NCBI GenBank assembly: GCA_003168255.1
Contig: PMSU01000170.1
Location: 13,386-77,385, forward strand
From: Actinomycetota bacterium
Lineage (GTDB): Bacteria > Actinomycetota > Actinomycetes > Streptosporangiales > Streptosporangiaceae
Length of the DNA stretch: 64,000 nt
Direction of reading: 5' to 3'
The notes under the pieces were generated by a model. It saw only the letters and a list, made by a program, of their open reading frames with translations, made no database searches and had not been told where the DNA came from. Below are positions 53,309-62,740 of the stretch, one piece after another. The position numbers and the translations under genes are program-made. The first letter of the stretch is position 1, and each line of letters opens with the position of its first letter.

Positions 53309-53634
53309 CAGGTCCCGTCTGGTCGGCCGTGTCGCAGCCTGGCGACGTCGATCGGGACATGGCTGCCGTCCGCGGCCACCTCGTACGGGCTGAGCGTGAC
53401 GGTTACGGTCTGAGTGACGGTGTTGCTCGCGTCGTGCTTAGCTCCAGCCTGAAGCACCCAGATCCTCAGGCCGCCGCCCACCCCGTTCTTCTTCTCGACC
53501 GCCACGGTGAAGGTGAGCTCGACCGGACCGACGTCGAACCGCAGGGAGCTCTTCTCGCCCTCGGCCCTGGCCTGCTCGAGCTGGCGGCGAACCTCGCCGA
53601 TCACGTCCGCGATTGACGGGTCCTCATCGGCCAT
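53308..53634 (-). CDS. Trypco2 (trypsin-co-occurring) domain protein
   Basis: A 108-residue single-domain protein matching the trypsin-co-occurring domain 2 pattern: IADVIGEVRRQLEQARAEGE, then LRFDVGPVELTFTVAVEKK, GGGLRIWVLQAGAK and THR-like QTVTVTLSPYEV. Family members are encoded next to trypsin-like proteases in conflict systems, which is exactly the context here: it directly precedes the protease-NTPase gene with TGATG overlap. The ATG at 53634 fits the family start; the frame is open to 53703. It probably acts as adaptor or regulator that recruits or restrains the protease. No catalytic residues are visible. Confidence 0.88.
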   Translation of the reverse strand: MADEDPSIADVIGEVRRQLEQARAEGEKSSLRFDVGPVELTFTVAVEKKNGVGGGLRIWVLQAGAKHDASNTVTQTVTVTLSPYEVAADGSHVPIDVARLRHGRPDGT

Positions 53635-54602
53635 GACCCTCACCCACCCGAAGCTGGTTATCTCGCCTCGAATGTTAGTAGCGGCCCGTGGACCGAGTGT
53701 CAAGGCGCGGGTCCGACGGCGAAAAACCCAATCGACCGATGATCATGCTCTGCTGCGCGAGGCCGTCCGGGCGAGGCCGCGGTCGGTACCAGCGGTCCTG
53801 CGCGCGCGGCGAGCCAGGTCCTGGCCGGGCAGCCCGGCAGTCCGGCCGGAATGCCGGGCTCGCGGCGGTGACCTAAATGGTTTGCACCGTTGAATACCAT
53901 GAAGACGCAATTCACCATTGCAGGTGTGTAGCCATCCGGTAACTAATGCGTTACGGTGCTCACTCGATGACCGGCCTATCGTTCGCTTATCGACTGTTAT
54001 CGCCATGCAGCGGGCGCGCCGTTGCCGCGGCCGCGGCAACGGCGACGACGACGCTCACCCGACCGGGTGAGATCACCTTCGGCATGACCGATGCCAGGCT
54101 AAGCCGTGCCCTGGCAAGCGCGAGCGTCTGCCCTGGCCAGACCCGCCTGCCCGTCCCTGCCCGCGTCCGCCTTGCGGACCTGGCCACCGCACCGGCGGCG
54201 ATGCCCGCTAGCGATCAGGCCCGGCCCGACGCTTTCCCGCCGTCGCGAGGAAGGGCGGCAGCCCGGGCTCCGGCAGCTGCCGGGCCCGCGCCCGCCAGCA
54301 GTTCACCAGCGGGTATACCCGGCCTGACGCGCTGGCCGGAGGAACGTGCCGGCGATTCCTATCACGTTCCCTTGCGTGGTGCAAAGTAAATTTCCGGCGG
54401 GACAAGTTCCGTCAGACCAGGGCCAATAGAGCTGCCCGACTGACGAGAAACGACACGCGTGTCATGTGACGCCCATGTCATTATTTGCATTTCTTTGAGT
54501 GCTGTGAAGAAAATAGGCACCGTGACGCGCGGCGCGACATCAGCCAGTTATGGGCGCGGTCCCCTCAGCGTGCCCCTCGGGCGGCGGTGGCGGGGGACCG
54601 CG
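53635..54602. other. gap upstream of the hopanoid operon, no gene recognised
   Basis: About 970 bases without a supportable gene. Open frames here are Ala/Arg/Pro-rich with no domain. Features include a GTAAC-TAATGC-GTTAC hairpin at about 53938-53955, a perfect palindrome at 54452-54463 and an AT-rich patch at 54478-54515. There TTGCAT (54485-54490) and GAAAAT (54509-54514), 18 bases apart, could be a weak promoter for hpnC. Confidence 0.45.
54452..54463. repeat. 12-bp perfect palindrome before hpnC
   Basis: GACACGCGTGTC lies about 140 bases upstream of the hpnC start and about 20-30 bases upstream of a weak promoter-like pair. The position suits a regulator-binding site, but a chance palindrome of this length is possible. 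Confidence 0.35.
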
Positions 54603-55505
54603 ATGAGCCATGTCGGCACCCATGCCCAGATTCCGTCCGGAGATGCGGCGGTCGCCGTCATCACGGCCGGCGCCGCGGCGAAGGCGCCCGCGGAGAATTT
54701 CCCGGTCGCGCTGCGCCTGCTGCCTGCGCGGTACCGGCGGCACCTGATGGCCGTCTACAAGTTCGCCAGGACCGTGGATGACATCGGCGACGAGGCACTA
54801 CCCGACGAGGCGCTTCCCGCCGCGGCCGAGCGGCTCCGGCTCCTCGACGAGCTCGAGGACGATCTCGGCCGGCTCTACAGCGGAGGGGTTCCGCAGCTCG
54901 AGGTCATCGGTCAGCTGGCGCCGACCGTGACCGAGTGCGCCGTCCCTGCTCAGCTGCTTCGTGATCTGATCCAGGCGAACCGGCAGGACCAGGCGGTCAG
55001 CCGCTATCAGACCTTCGACGACCTGCTCGGCTACTGCAAGCTGTCCGCGAACCCGGTGGGCCGGATCGTGCTGCACATCTTCGACGCCTACTCGCCGCGG
55101 CGGGCCAAGCTCTCCGATCACGTCTGCACCGCGCTGCAACTCGCCGAGCACTGGCAGGACGTGGCGCAGGACGCGGCAGCCGGCCGGATCTACCTGCCGC
55201 TCGAGGATCTGGACAGGTTCGGTTGCACCGAATCCGAACTCGCCGAGCCGACCGCGGGATCCCAGCTGCGCGCCCTGATGTCATTCCAGGTGGTGCGGGC
55301 ATCCGCACTGCTCAACGCGGGCTCGCCGCTGATCGCCACGCTGCACGGCGCGGCCAGGTTCGCGGTGGCAGGCTATGTCGCTGGCGGCCGGGCCGCGCTC
55401 ACCGCGATCGAGGCCGCGGATCACGACGTGCTGTCGGCCACCCCCCGCCCCGACAAGCGGCGCCTGACTGCCGAGCTTGCCCGCGCCTACACGAGGGGGA
55501 GGTGA
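54603..55505 (+). CDS. hpnC: hydroxysqualene synthase HpnC
   Basis: A 300-residue squalene/phytoene-synthase-family protein of the HpnC type, which turns presqualene diphosphate into hydroxysqualene. It contains AENFPVALRLLPARYRRHLMAVYKFARTVDDIGDEA with the first Asp-rich motif, YCKLSANPVGRIVLHIF and QLAEHWQDVAQDAAAGRIYLPLEDLDRFG with the second. ATG at 54603 after GGCGGGGG is preferred; the upstream extension has no homology. It opens the hopanoid operon and its end nearly touches hpnD. Confidence 0.93.
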   Translation: MSHVGTHAQIPSGDAAVAVITAGAAAKAPAENFPVALRLLPARYRRHLMAVYKFARTVDDIGDEALPDEALPAAAERLRLLDELEDDLGRLYSGGVPQLEVIGQLAPTVTECAVPAQLLRDLIQANRQDQAVSRYQTFDDLLGYCKLSANPVGRIVLHIFDAYSPRRAKLSDHVCTALQLAEHWQDVAQDAAAGRIYLPLEDLDRFGCTESELAEPTAGSQLRALMSFQVVRASALLNAGSPLIATLHGAARFAVAGYVAGGRAALTAIEAADHDVLSATPRPDKRRLTAELARAYTRGR

Positions 55506-55512
55506 GCGTGCA

Positions 55513-56448
55513 GTGGACGTGACAACCGCGTACCAGCACTGCGAGCAGGTCACCTCGACCGAGGCGCGGAACTTCTCCTACGGCATCAAGCTGCTGCCGC
55601 CGGCCAAGCGGCGGGCGCTGTCCGCCGTCTATGCGTTCGCCCGCCGGATCGACGACATCGGCGACGGGACGCTGCCCGCCGCCGACAAGCTCACCGCCCT
55701 GGCCGAGGCCAGGGTCGCGGTGCAGGCGCTGGCCGGCGGCCAGCCGCCCGCCGGAGATCCCGTGCTCATCGCCCTGGGCGACGCGGCGCGCCGCTTCCCG
55801 ATCCCGGTGGAGGCGTTCGCCGAGATAGTCGATGGCTGCGTCGCCGATGTCCGCGGTACCAGCTACGCCACCTTCGACGAACTGCTGCACTACTGCCGGT
55901 GCGTCGCGGGTTCGGTCGGCCGCCTCTCGCTCGGCGTCTTCGGTGCGCAGGACCAGGAAGCGGCGGCCCCGCTGGCCGACGCGCTCGGCGTCGCCCTCCA
56001 GCTCACCAACATCCTGCGGGACATCCGCGAGGACTACCACAACGGCAGGGTCTACCTGCCGGCCGAGGATCTCAGCCGGTTCGGCTGCACGCTGGACGGC
56101 ACCGGCGGCCCAGAGCGCGGCGATACCCAGCCGCCGATGGATTCCGGTCCGCTGGCGCGGGTGGTCGAGTTCGAGGCGGACCGCGCGCGCACCTGGTACG
56201 CGACCGGCACGCGGCTGCTGCCGATGCTGGACCGGCGCAGCGCCGCCTCGGCCGGCGCGATGGCCGGCATCTACCGGCGGCTGCTCGAACAGATCGCGGC
56301 GGCCCCGGCCGAGGTGCTGAAGGGCAGGCTCTCGTTGTCCCCAGGAGAGAAGGTGATGGTGGCCGTCCGGTCACTCGCCGGGATGGTGCTGCGACCCAGG
56401 CCGCGCACGATCTCGCTGGCATCCGCCGCTCCCAGGGAAACATCATGA
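55513..56448 (+). CDS. hpnD: presqualene diphosphate synthase HpnD
   Basis: A 311-residue member of the same family, HpnD type, which condenses two farnesyl diphosphates to presqualene diphosphate. Markers are ARNFSYGIKLLPPAKRRALSAVYAFARRIDDIGDG, YCRCVAGSVGRLSLGVFG and QLTNILRDIREDYHNGRVYLPAEDLSRFG, with both DDxxD-type motifs. The GTG at 55513 follows GGGGGAGGTGAGC; a second GTG lies two codons later. It is 7 bases from hpnC and overlaps hpnE by ATGA. Confidence 0.94.
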   Translation: MDVTTAYQHCEQVTSTEARNFSYGIKLLPPAKRRALSAVYAFARRIDDIGDGTLPAADKLTALAEARVAVQALAGGQPPAGDPVLIALGDAARRFPIPVEAFAEIVDGCVADVRGTSYATFDELLHYCRCVAGSVGRLSLGVFGAQDQEAAAPLADALGVALQLTNILRDIREDYHNGRVYLPAEDLSRFGCTLDGTGGPERGDTQPPMDSGPLARVVEFEADRARTWYATGTRLLPMLDRRSAASAGAMAGIYRRLLEQIAAAPAEVLKGRLSLSPGEKVMVAVRSLAGMVLRPRPRTISLASAAPRETS

Positions 56449-57941
56449 CCGGGCGCCGGGTGGTGGTCATCGGCGGCGGCCTGGCCGGCATCACCGCCGC
56501 CATCGCGCTGCGCGAGTCGGGAATCGACGTGACCCTGCTCGAGGCCAGGCCGCGTCTTGGCGGTGCGACCTGCTCCTTCACCCGCGACGGCCTGGTGGTC
56601 GACAACGGCCAGCACGTCTTTCTCCGCTGCTGCGCCGCCTACCGCGGGCTGCTTACCAGGCTCGGCATGACCGACGCCGTCAAGCTTCAGGACCGGTTCG
56701 ACGTGACCGTGCTCAGGCCGGGCCCGGCGATACGGCAGCGGCGCCACGCGCGACTGCGCCGGAACGCGCTGCCAGGCCCGCTGCACATGGCGCTCGCCCT
56801 GGCCAGCTATCCACTTCTTTCTTTTTCCGAACGGCTGCGGGTTGCCCGTGCCGCCCTAGCGATGAAACGCCTCGACCCGACGGACCCGGCGGTCGATGAG
56901 CTAGCGCTCGGCGACTGGCTGGCCGCCCGCGGCCAGAGCGAGCAGGCCCGCCGTGCGCTGTGGGACTTGTTCACCGTGTCCGCGCTCAACATCGCCGGCG
57001 ATGACGCGAACCTCGCGCTAGCCGCGACCGTGGTGAAGACCGCGCTGCTGGGCGCGCGGGACGCGGCGGACATCGGGGTGCCGGCGGTGCCGCTCGGCGA
57101 CTTGCACGGCGGGGCGGCGATGGACGTGCTACAGCGTCTCGGCGCGGAGGTCCGGTTGGGCGCCAAGGTAACGGCCATCGATGTCGCGCAGGACAGCCTG
57201 CCCGGCATCGGCCGCATGTTCACGGTCCGCCTTGGCCGCCATGCCGACCGGGAAACGGCGTCGCCGCTGGACCGGAATGCCGCCACAGCCGCGAACGGCA
57301 TGGCGATCGAGGCGGACGGCGTGATCATCGCGGTACCCCCTGATACGGCGGCGCGGCTGCTGCCGTCGGCCGCGGCCAGTGCTGCCTCCGCCGCGTGGCA
57401 GGGGCTCGGATCATCGCCCATCGTCAACGTGCACGTTGTCTATGACCGGCGGGTGATGAAGCTGCCGTTCGTCGCGGCTGTGGACTCGCCGGTGCAGTGG
57501 GTATTCGACCGGACCGAGCCGTCCGGGCTCGCCCGGGATCAGGCACGGGCGGCTGGCCAGTATCTCGCGGTGTCGGTGTCCGCCGCCGATGAGATGGTGG
57601 ACATCCCGGCCGCGCGGCTGCGCGAGATTTTCCTGCCGGCACTCGGCGAGCTATTTCCGGCGGCCCGCACCGCGCGGGTCACCGATTTTTTTGTCACCAG
57701 GGAACGACGTGCCACGTTCCGCCAGGTGCCTGGCTGCGAGCGGTTGCGGCCATCAGCCGCAACCGGCCTGCCTGGCCTGGCGCTTGCCGGAGCGTGGACC
57801 GATACAGGGTGGCCTGACACGATGGAGGGGGCCGTGCGGAGCGGACTGAATGCGGCACGAGAGCTACGCCTGGCGCTTGACGCGCCGACGCAGGCTATGG
57901 CCGTGCCACACCCAGCCGGAGTTCTTGGAGCGGACGCATGA
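56445..57941 (+). CDS. hpnE: hydroxysqualene dehydroxylase HpnE
   Basis: A 498-residue FAD-dependent amine-oxidase-like protein, HpnE, which reduces hydroxysqualene to squalene. The Rossmann motif VVVIGGGLAGITAAIAL (residues 6-22) and the LLEARPRLGGATCSF loop are at the N-terminus; the C-terminal FAD motif is LALAGAWTDTGWPDTMEGAVRSGLNAARE. The ATG overlaps hpnD by ATGA and the stop overlaps the next gene the same way. The order hpnC-hpnD-hpnE matches actinobacterial hopanoid loci. Confidence 0.93.
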   Translation: MTGRRVVVIGGGLAGITAAIALRESGIDVTLLEARPRLGGATCSFTRDGLVVDNGQHVFLRCCAAYRGLLTRLGMTDAVKLQDRFDVTVLRPGPAIRQRRHARLRRNALPGPLHMALALASYPLLSFSERLRVARAALAMKRLDPTDPAVDELALGDWLAARGQSEQARRALWDLFTVSALNIAGDDANLALAATVVKTALLGARDAADIGVPAVPLGDLHGGAAMDVLQRLGAEVRLGAKVTAIDVAQDSLPGIGRMFTVRLGRHADRETASPLDRNAATAANGMAIEADGVIIAVPPDTAARLLPSAAASAASAAWQGLGSSPIVNVHVVYDRRVMKLPFVAAVDSPVQWVFDRTEPSGLARDQARAAGQYLAVSVSAADEMVDIPAARLREIFLPALGELFPAARTARVTDFFVTRERRATFRQVPGCERLRPSAATGLPGLALAGAWTDTGWPDTMEGAVRSGLNAARELRLALDAPTQAMAVPHPAGVLGADA

Positions 57942-58951
57942 CCGCCTTGATGCCGGAGGGGGTGGCTGTCGCCCGCGATCTCGTCGGGCCCGCCCTGGCC
58001 GCCTCCGTCGACCGGCTGTCACCTGAAGTGCGGACTGTGGCCGCCTACCATCTCGGCCTGACCGACGCCCAAGGGCGCCCAACGGGATCCGGGGGGAAGG
58101 CACTGCGGCCCGCGCTCGCCCTGCTTTCCGCCAGGGCGGCAGGCGCCGCGCCGCAGCGAGGTGTTCCCGCCGGGGTCGCCGTCGAGCTCGTGCACAACTT
58201 CTCGTTGCTGCACGACGACATCATGGACGGTGACATCGAGCGCAGGCACCGGCCGACGGCCTGGAAGATCTACGGCGTCGGCGCGGCGATCCTGGCCGGC
58301 GACGGCCTGCTCGCGCTGGCCCAGGACATCCTGCTCGAGGACGGCGGTCCGCAGGGCAGCTGGGCCGCCCGCTGCCTGTCCGCGGCGGTGCTGCGGCTGA
58401 TCGCGGGCCAGGGCTCGGACCTGGCGTTCGAGCAGCGCGACGACGTCACGCTGGGCGAGTGCCTGACCATGGCGGGCGACAAGACCGCCGCGCTGATGGC
58501 CTGCGCGTGCAGCATCGGCGCCGTCTACATCGGGGCGCCGCCGGCGCTGGCCATGGGCCTGGCCGGATTCGGCGCGCACGCCGGCCTGGCCTTCCAGCTC
58601 ACCGACGACCTGCTCGGCATCTGGGGAGCGCCGGAGATCACCGGCAAGCCGGTCCGTTCCGACCTGCGGAGCAGGAAGAAGTCGCTGCCGGTCGTGGCGG
58701 CGCTGACCAGCGGCACGGCTCAGGGCAGCCAGCTCGCGGAGTTGCTCGCCGGGAAGGAGCCGCTCACTGAGGACGACCTGGTTGTCGCGCAGCGGCTGGT
58801 CGAGGAGTCCGGTGGCAAGCGCTGGACCGAAGCCGAGGCCGACACCCAGCTAGCCGAGGCGGAGCGGTGCTTGGCAGAGACGGACATGCCGGACGACGTG
58901 CGGGCGGAGTTCTCCGCGATCGCCCAGTTCATCACCACTAGGCAGAGCTGA
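57938..58951 (+). CDS. polyprenyl diphosphate synthase (FPP/GGPP type)
   Basis: A 337-residue trans-isoprenyl diphosphate synthase. First Asp-rich motif: LLHDDIMDGD (D93, D94, D97). Second motif region: QLTDDLLGIWG (D223, D224), in which the usual third Asp is replaced (DDxxG), a variant seen in some actinobacterial members. It provides the C15 substrate for HpnD, so farnesyl diphosphate is the expected product. The same relative position is occupied by a polyprenyl synthase gene in Streptomyces hopanoid clusters. Chain length is not certain from sequence. Confidence 0.92.
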   Translation: MTALMPEGVAVARDLVGPALAASVDRLSPEVRTVAAYHLGLTDAQGRPTGSGGKALRPALALLSARAAGAAPQRGVPAGVAVELVHNFSLLHDDIMDGDIERRHRPTAWKIYGVGAAILAGDGLLALAQDILLEDGGPQGSWAARCLSAAVLRLIAGQGSDLAFEQRDDVTLGECLTMAGDKTAALMACACSIGAVYIGAPPALAMGLAGFGAHAGLAFQLTDDLLGIWGAPEITGKPVRSDLRSRKKSLPVVAALTSGTAQGSQLAELLAGKEPLTEDDLVVAQRLVEESGGKRWTEAEADTQLAEAERCLAETDMPDDVRAEFSAIAQFITTRQS

Positions 58952-58967
58952 CCGGCTAGGACATCGG

Positions 58968-61136
58968 ATGACGCTGACGCAATCTGGATTGCAGGCCGGC
59001 CCGGCCGGGCCGGCCGAGGCCGCCCGGCTGACGCTGAAACGCGCCCGCGATCACCTGATCGGCCTCCAGCATGAGGCCGGCTGGTGGCAGGGCGAGCTGG
59101 AGACCAACGTCACCATGGACGCGGAAGACCTGATGCTCCGCGAGTTCCTCGGGATCAGGAGCGTCGTCCAGACTGCCGAAGCAGCCCGCTGGATCCGGTC
59201 CAAGCAGCGCGCGGACAGCACCTGGGCCAACTTCCACGACGGCCCGGGCAATCTGTCAACCAGCGTCGAGGCTTATGTCGCGCTGCGGCTGGCCGGTGAC
59301 TCGCCGGACGCGCCGCACATGGCCGCGGCGGCCGACTGGATCCGCGGCGAGGGCGGGATCGAGGCCACCCGGGTGTTCACCCGGATCTGGCTGGCTTTGT
59401 TCGGCCAGTGGTCCTGGGACGAGCTGCCCGTCATCCCGCCGGAGCTCATCTACCTGCCGGCCTGGTTCCCGCTCAACATCTACGACTGGGGCTGCTGGGC
59501 CCGTCAGACCATCGTCCCGCTGGCCATCGTGGGATCGATGCGTCCGGTCCGGCCGCTGCCATTCGGGCTGGACGAGCTGCGAACCGGAGTTAGGTCGCCG
59601 GGCGCAAAGCATGATCCGTGGGCGGTCGTGTTCAACGGGCTCGACAAGGCACTGCACGTCTATGAGAACAAGGCATTGGGAGCGCGGCGACGCCGCTCGA
59701 TCAACACCAACCCCAATCCCACCTCCAAAACCGCCCGGATAGGCCGGCGGCGGGGCGGGCCAGCCTCGGTGGTCCGGCGGGCGGCGCTGCGGCGGTGCGC
59801 GGAGTGGATCATTGCGCGGCAGGAGCGGGATGGCTGCTGGGGCGGGATTCAGCCGCCCTGGGTGTACTCGCTGATCGCGCTGCACCTGCTGGGGTACGGG
59901 CTCGATCACCCGATCATCAAGCGCGGGCTGGCCGGGCTGGACAGGTTCACCATCACCGAGGACTCGCCAGCCGGGCGCATCCGGCGGCTTGAGGCCTGCC
60001 AGTCACCGGTGTGGGACACCGTGCTGGCCATGGTCGCGCTCGGTGATGCCGGCACGCCGCCTGACGATCCCGCGATGACGAAGGCCGCCGAGTGGGTGCT
60101 GGGCGAGGAGATCCCGGGACCCGGCGACTGGCAGGTGCGCAGGCCGCGGCTTGAGCCGGGAGGAGGCTGGTCGTTCGAGTTCGACAACGACGGCTACCCG
60201 GACACCGACGATACGGCGGAGGTCGTCCTCGCGCTGCGCCGGTGCTGGCCCGCGCGGCAGACGTCCAGAGACAGCGCCGCGCTGGACCAGTCGGCGGTGC
60301 GGCCGTCCGGTGCCGCCTTGCTGGATCCGTCGGCGGTGCGGCCGTCCGGTGCCGCTCTGCTGGACCAGTCGGCGGTGCGGCCCTCCGATTCCCCCCCGCC
60401 GGACCAGGCGGAGCGGGCCGATGATGCAGTGCGGCGGGCCATCCGCTGGCTCATCGGCATGCAGTGCAAGGACGGCGGCTGGGGCGCATTCGACGCGGAC
60501 AACAGCCACCAGATCGTGACCAAGCTGCCGTTCTGCGACTTCGGCGCGGTGATCGATCCGCCATCCGCCGACGTGACCGCGCACATTGTGGAGGCGCTGG
60601 CCGCCGAGGGCATGGCCGGCTGCCCGGCTGCGCGCCGAGGGGTCGCGTGGCTGCTGAAGGCGCAGGAGAGCGACGGGTCGTGGTTCGGCCGGTGGGGCGC
60701 GAACTATGTGTATGGCACCGGAGCGGTGCTGCCCGCGCTGATCGCCGCCGGGGTGCGACCAGGTAAACCGTGCATCCTGCGCGCCGTCGACTGGCTAGAG
60801 GCGCACCAGAACCCCGACGGCGGCTGGGGCGAGGACATGCGATCCTACGACGACCCAGGCCTGGCCGGGCGCGGCGAGTCCACCGCGTCGCAGACCGCAT
60901 GGGCGCTGCTCGCGCTGCTGGCGGTCGAGGGAACGCACGCCGCGTCGAGCGTGGCGATCGAGCGTGGCATCGGCTGGCTGACGGCCAGCCAGCACGCCGA
61001 CGGCACGTGGGACGAGCCGCAGTACACCGGGACGGGATTCCCCGGCGACTTCTACATCAACTATCACCTGTACAGGCTCGTCTTCCCGGTCAGCGCGCTT
61101 GGCCGGTACCTGCGAAGCGCGGAGGGTGCAGCGTGA
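58968..61136 (+). CDS. shc: squalene-hopene cyclase
   Basis: A 722-residue triterpene cyclase that folds squalene into hop-22(29)-ene at the membrane. The catalytic Asp-rich motif DTDD lies at residues 412-415 in [10 protein letters not shown], and several QW repeats are visible ([61 protein letters not shown]). Residues ~435-480 hold an insertion of three 13-residue units [13 protein letters not shown] plus a divergent fourth. It comes from a 39-bp DNA repeat absent from typical family members and lies between the DTDD motif and the next QW motif. It overlaps the following gene by GTGA. Confidence 0.96.
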   Translation: MTLTQSGLQAGPAGPAEAARLTLKRARDHLIGLQHEAGWWQGELETNVTMDAEDLMLREFLGIRSVVQTAEAARWIRSKQRADSTWANFHDGPGNLSTSVEAYVALRLAGDSPDAPHMAAAADWIRGEGGIEATRVFTRIWLALFGQWSWDELPVIPPELIYLPAWFPLNIYDWGCWARQTIVPLAIVGSMRPVRPLPFGLDELRTGVRSPGAKHDPWAVVFNGLDKALHVYENKALGARRRRSINTNPNPTSKTARIGRRRGGPASVVRRAALRRCAEWIIARQERDGCWGGIQPPWVYSLIALHLLGYGLDHPIIKRGLAGLDRFTITEDSPAGRIRRLEACQSPVWDTVLAMVALGDAGTPPDDPAMTKAAEWVLGEEIPGPGDWQVRRPRLEPGGGWSFEFDNDGYPDTDDTAEVVLALRRCWPARQTSRDSAALDQSAVRPSGAALLDPSAVRPSGAALLDQSAVRPSDSPPPDQAERADDAVRRAIRWLIGMQCKDGGWGAFDADNSHQIVTKLPFCDFGAVIDPPSADVTAHIVEALAAEGMAGCPAARRGVAWLLKAQESDGSWFGRWGANYVYGTGAVLPALIAAGVRPGKPCILRAVDWLEAHQNPDGGWGEDMRSYDDPGLAGRGESTASQTAWALLALLAVEGTHAASSVAIERGIGWLTASQHADGTWDEPQYTGTGFPGDFYINYHLYRLVFPVSALGRYLRSAEGAA
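60281..60397 (+). repeat. 39-bp tandem repeat x3 in shc
   Basis: Units begin at 60281, 60320 and 60359 with the pattern GCTGGACCAGTCGGCGG then GCGGCCGTCCGG. The third is partly diverged at its end. They are in frame and insert about 40 residues into the cyclase. Confidence 0.95.
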
Positions 61137-62689
61137 CCAGCCAAGTCGCCAACGGCAGGCCAGAGACGACGCAAGGCCCGCTGGTCGTCTGCGCGCCGCT
61201 GGGGGTTGAGGCGCGGGCGCTGCGGCGCGGCCTGCGCCGGGCCGGCGGCGACAGCGACCGGGTGGTACGCACCGGGTACGGACCGCAGCGGTCCCGCCAG
61301 CGCGCTGAAGAGCTCAGCCCGTCAGCGTTCGGAATGCTTGCCGTCGCCGGCACGGGCGCTGGCCTTGTCCCCGACCTCAAGCCAGGAGACCTGGTCGTCG
61401 CTACCGAGGTCGCCACCGGCGGGGCGGCGGGGGTGGCGTGCCCGTCGGCGCCGCTGCTCGCCGGAGAGCTGCGCAGGGCCGGGCTGCGGGTGCGCACCGG
61501 CAAGATCGTAACCGTTGACCACCTGGTCAGCGGCGCGGACCGGGAGCGTCTTGCCCGCGACGGCGCCCTGGCCGCGGACATGGAGTCGGCGCCGCTTGTC
61601 GCTGCGGCGGGCGGGCGTCCGGTGGCCGTCATCCGGGCGATTTCCGACATCCCCGGCCGGACGCTGCTGCACCCCAGGACGGTGACCGGCGGGCTGGCCG
61701 CGCTGCGCTCGCTGCGTGCGGCCGGCGAGGTACTCGACCGGTGGGCCGCCGCGGCGGGGGAGCGGCAGGTGCTGCTTGCCGGGCCGCGGTCGTTCTGCGC
61801 CGGGGTGGAGCGGGCAATCGAGATCGTCGAGCGGGTGCTCGACCAGCAGGGTGCGCCCGTCTACGTGCGCAAGCAGATTGTGCACAACACCAGGGTGGTG
61901 ACCGATCTCGAGCGGCGCGGCGCGATCTTCGTGGACGAACTCGACGAGGTGCCGGACGGCGCCACCGTGGTGTTCTCCGCGCACGGCGTGTCGCCCGCGG
62001 TACGGGAAGAGGCTGCGGCCCGCGGCCTGTCCGCCGTGGACGCGACCTGCCCGCTGGTGTCCAAGGTGCACGCGGAGGCTAGGCGATTCGCCGACAACGG
62101 GTACCTGATCGCGCTGATCGGGCATGCCGGCCATGAGGAGGTCGAGGGCACTATCGGCGAGGCGCCGGAGTCCACCGTGCTCATCGAGACCGCGGACGAT
62201 GTGGCAAAGCTGATCCCGGGGCAGCCGGACAAGATCGCGTACCTGATGCAGACGACCCTGGCCGCCGACGAGGCGAGCGGTATCGCCGAGGCCCTCACTA
62301 GCAGGTTCCCGCAGCTCCGCAGCCCGCGCAGCGACGACATCTGCTACGCGACAACCAACAGGCAGAACGCGGTTCGCGCGGTCGCCGCCGAGGCCGACCT
62401 GGTGCTCGTAGCCGGCTCGGCGAACTCATCCAACTCGGTGCGCCTGGTGGAGCGGGCGCAGCGAGCAGGCACGCCCGCTTACCTGATCGACGGCCCGGAG
62501 GACATCGAGCTCAGCTGGCTTACGGGCGTGTCCACCATTGGGCTGACCGCGGGCGCGTCCGCGCCGCCCGCGGTGGTCGAGGAGATCATCGCCGCGATCG
62601 CCGGGCTCGGCCCGGTGCAGGTCAGCGAGCGCGTGATTACCACCGAATCCATCCGTTTCGGCCTGCCCCGAGAAGTCAGGCAGAAATAA
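61133..62689 (+). CDS. HpnG-IspH fusion
   Basis: A 518-residue two-domain protein. Residues ~14-207 are a nucleoside-phosphorylase-like domain of the HpnG type ([63 protein letters not shown]), which removes adenine from adenosylhopane. Residues ~211-518 are IspH (HMBPP reductase) with the three cluster cysteines C222 ([11 protein letters not shown]), C306 ([11 protein letters not shown]) and C404 ([13 protein letters not shown]), plus SAHGVSP and [11 protein letters not shown]. The join is only a few residues long. A GTG at 61769, in frame and preceded by GGGGGAG, could also start IspH alone. It overlaps the shc stop by GTGA. Confidence 0.9.
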   Translation: MTSQVANGRPETTQGPLVVCAPLGVEARALRRGLRRAGGDSDRVVRTGYGPQRSRQRAEELSPSAFGMLAVAGTGAGLVPDLKPGDLVVATEVATGGAAGVACPSAPLLAGELRRAGLRVRTGKIVTVDHLVSGADRERLARDGALAADMESAPLVAAAGGRPVAVIRAISDIPGRTLLHPRTVTGGLAALRSLRAAGEVLDRWAAAAGERQVLLAGPRSFCAGVERAIEIVERVLDQQGAPVYVRKQIVHNTRVVTDLERRGAIFVDELDEVPDGATVVFSAHGVSPAVREEAAARGLSAVDATCPLVSKVHAEARRFADNGYLIALIGHAGHEEVEGTIGEAPESTVLIETADDVAKLIPGQPDKIAYLMQTTLAADEASGIAEALTSRFPQLRSPRSDDICYATTNRQNAVRAVAAEADLVLVAGSANSSNSVRLVERAQRAGTPAYLIDGPEDIELSWLTGVSTIGLTAGASAPPAVVEEIIAAIAGLGPVQVSERVITTESIRFGLPREVRQK

Positions 62690-62740
62690 CATCCGCCCCC
62701 CGCAGACAACTAGGAAACCCTCGCAGGAGGTACGGGACTA

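Noticed and set aside
53946-54389. A 147-codon plus-strand frame before the hopanoid operon
   Set aside because: Composition is low-complexity Ala/Arg/Pro with no conserved motif or signal peptide; a minus-strand frame overlaps it as well.
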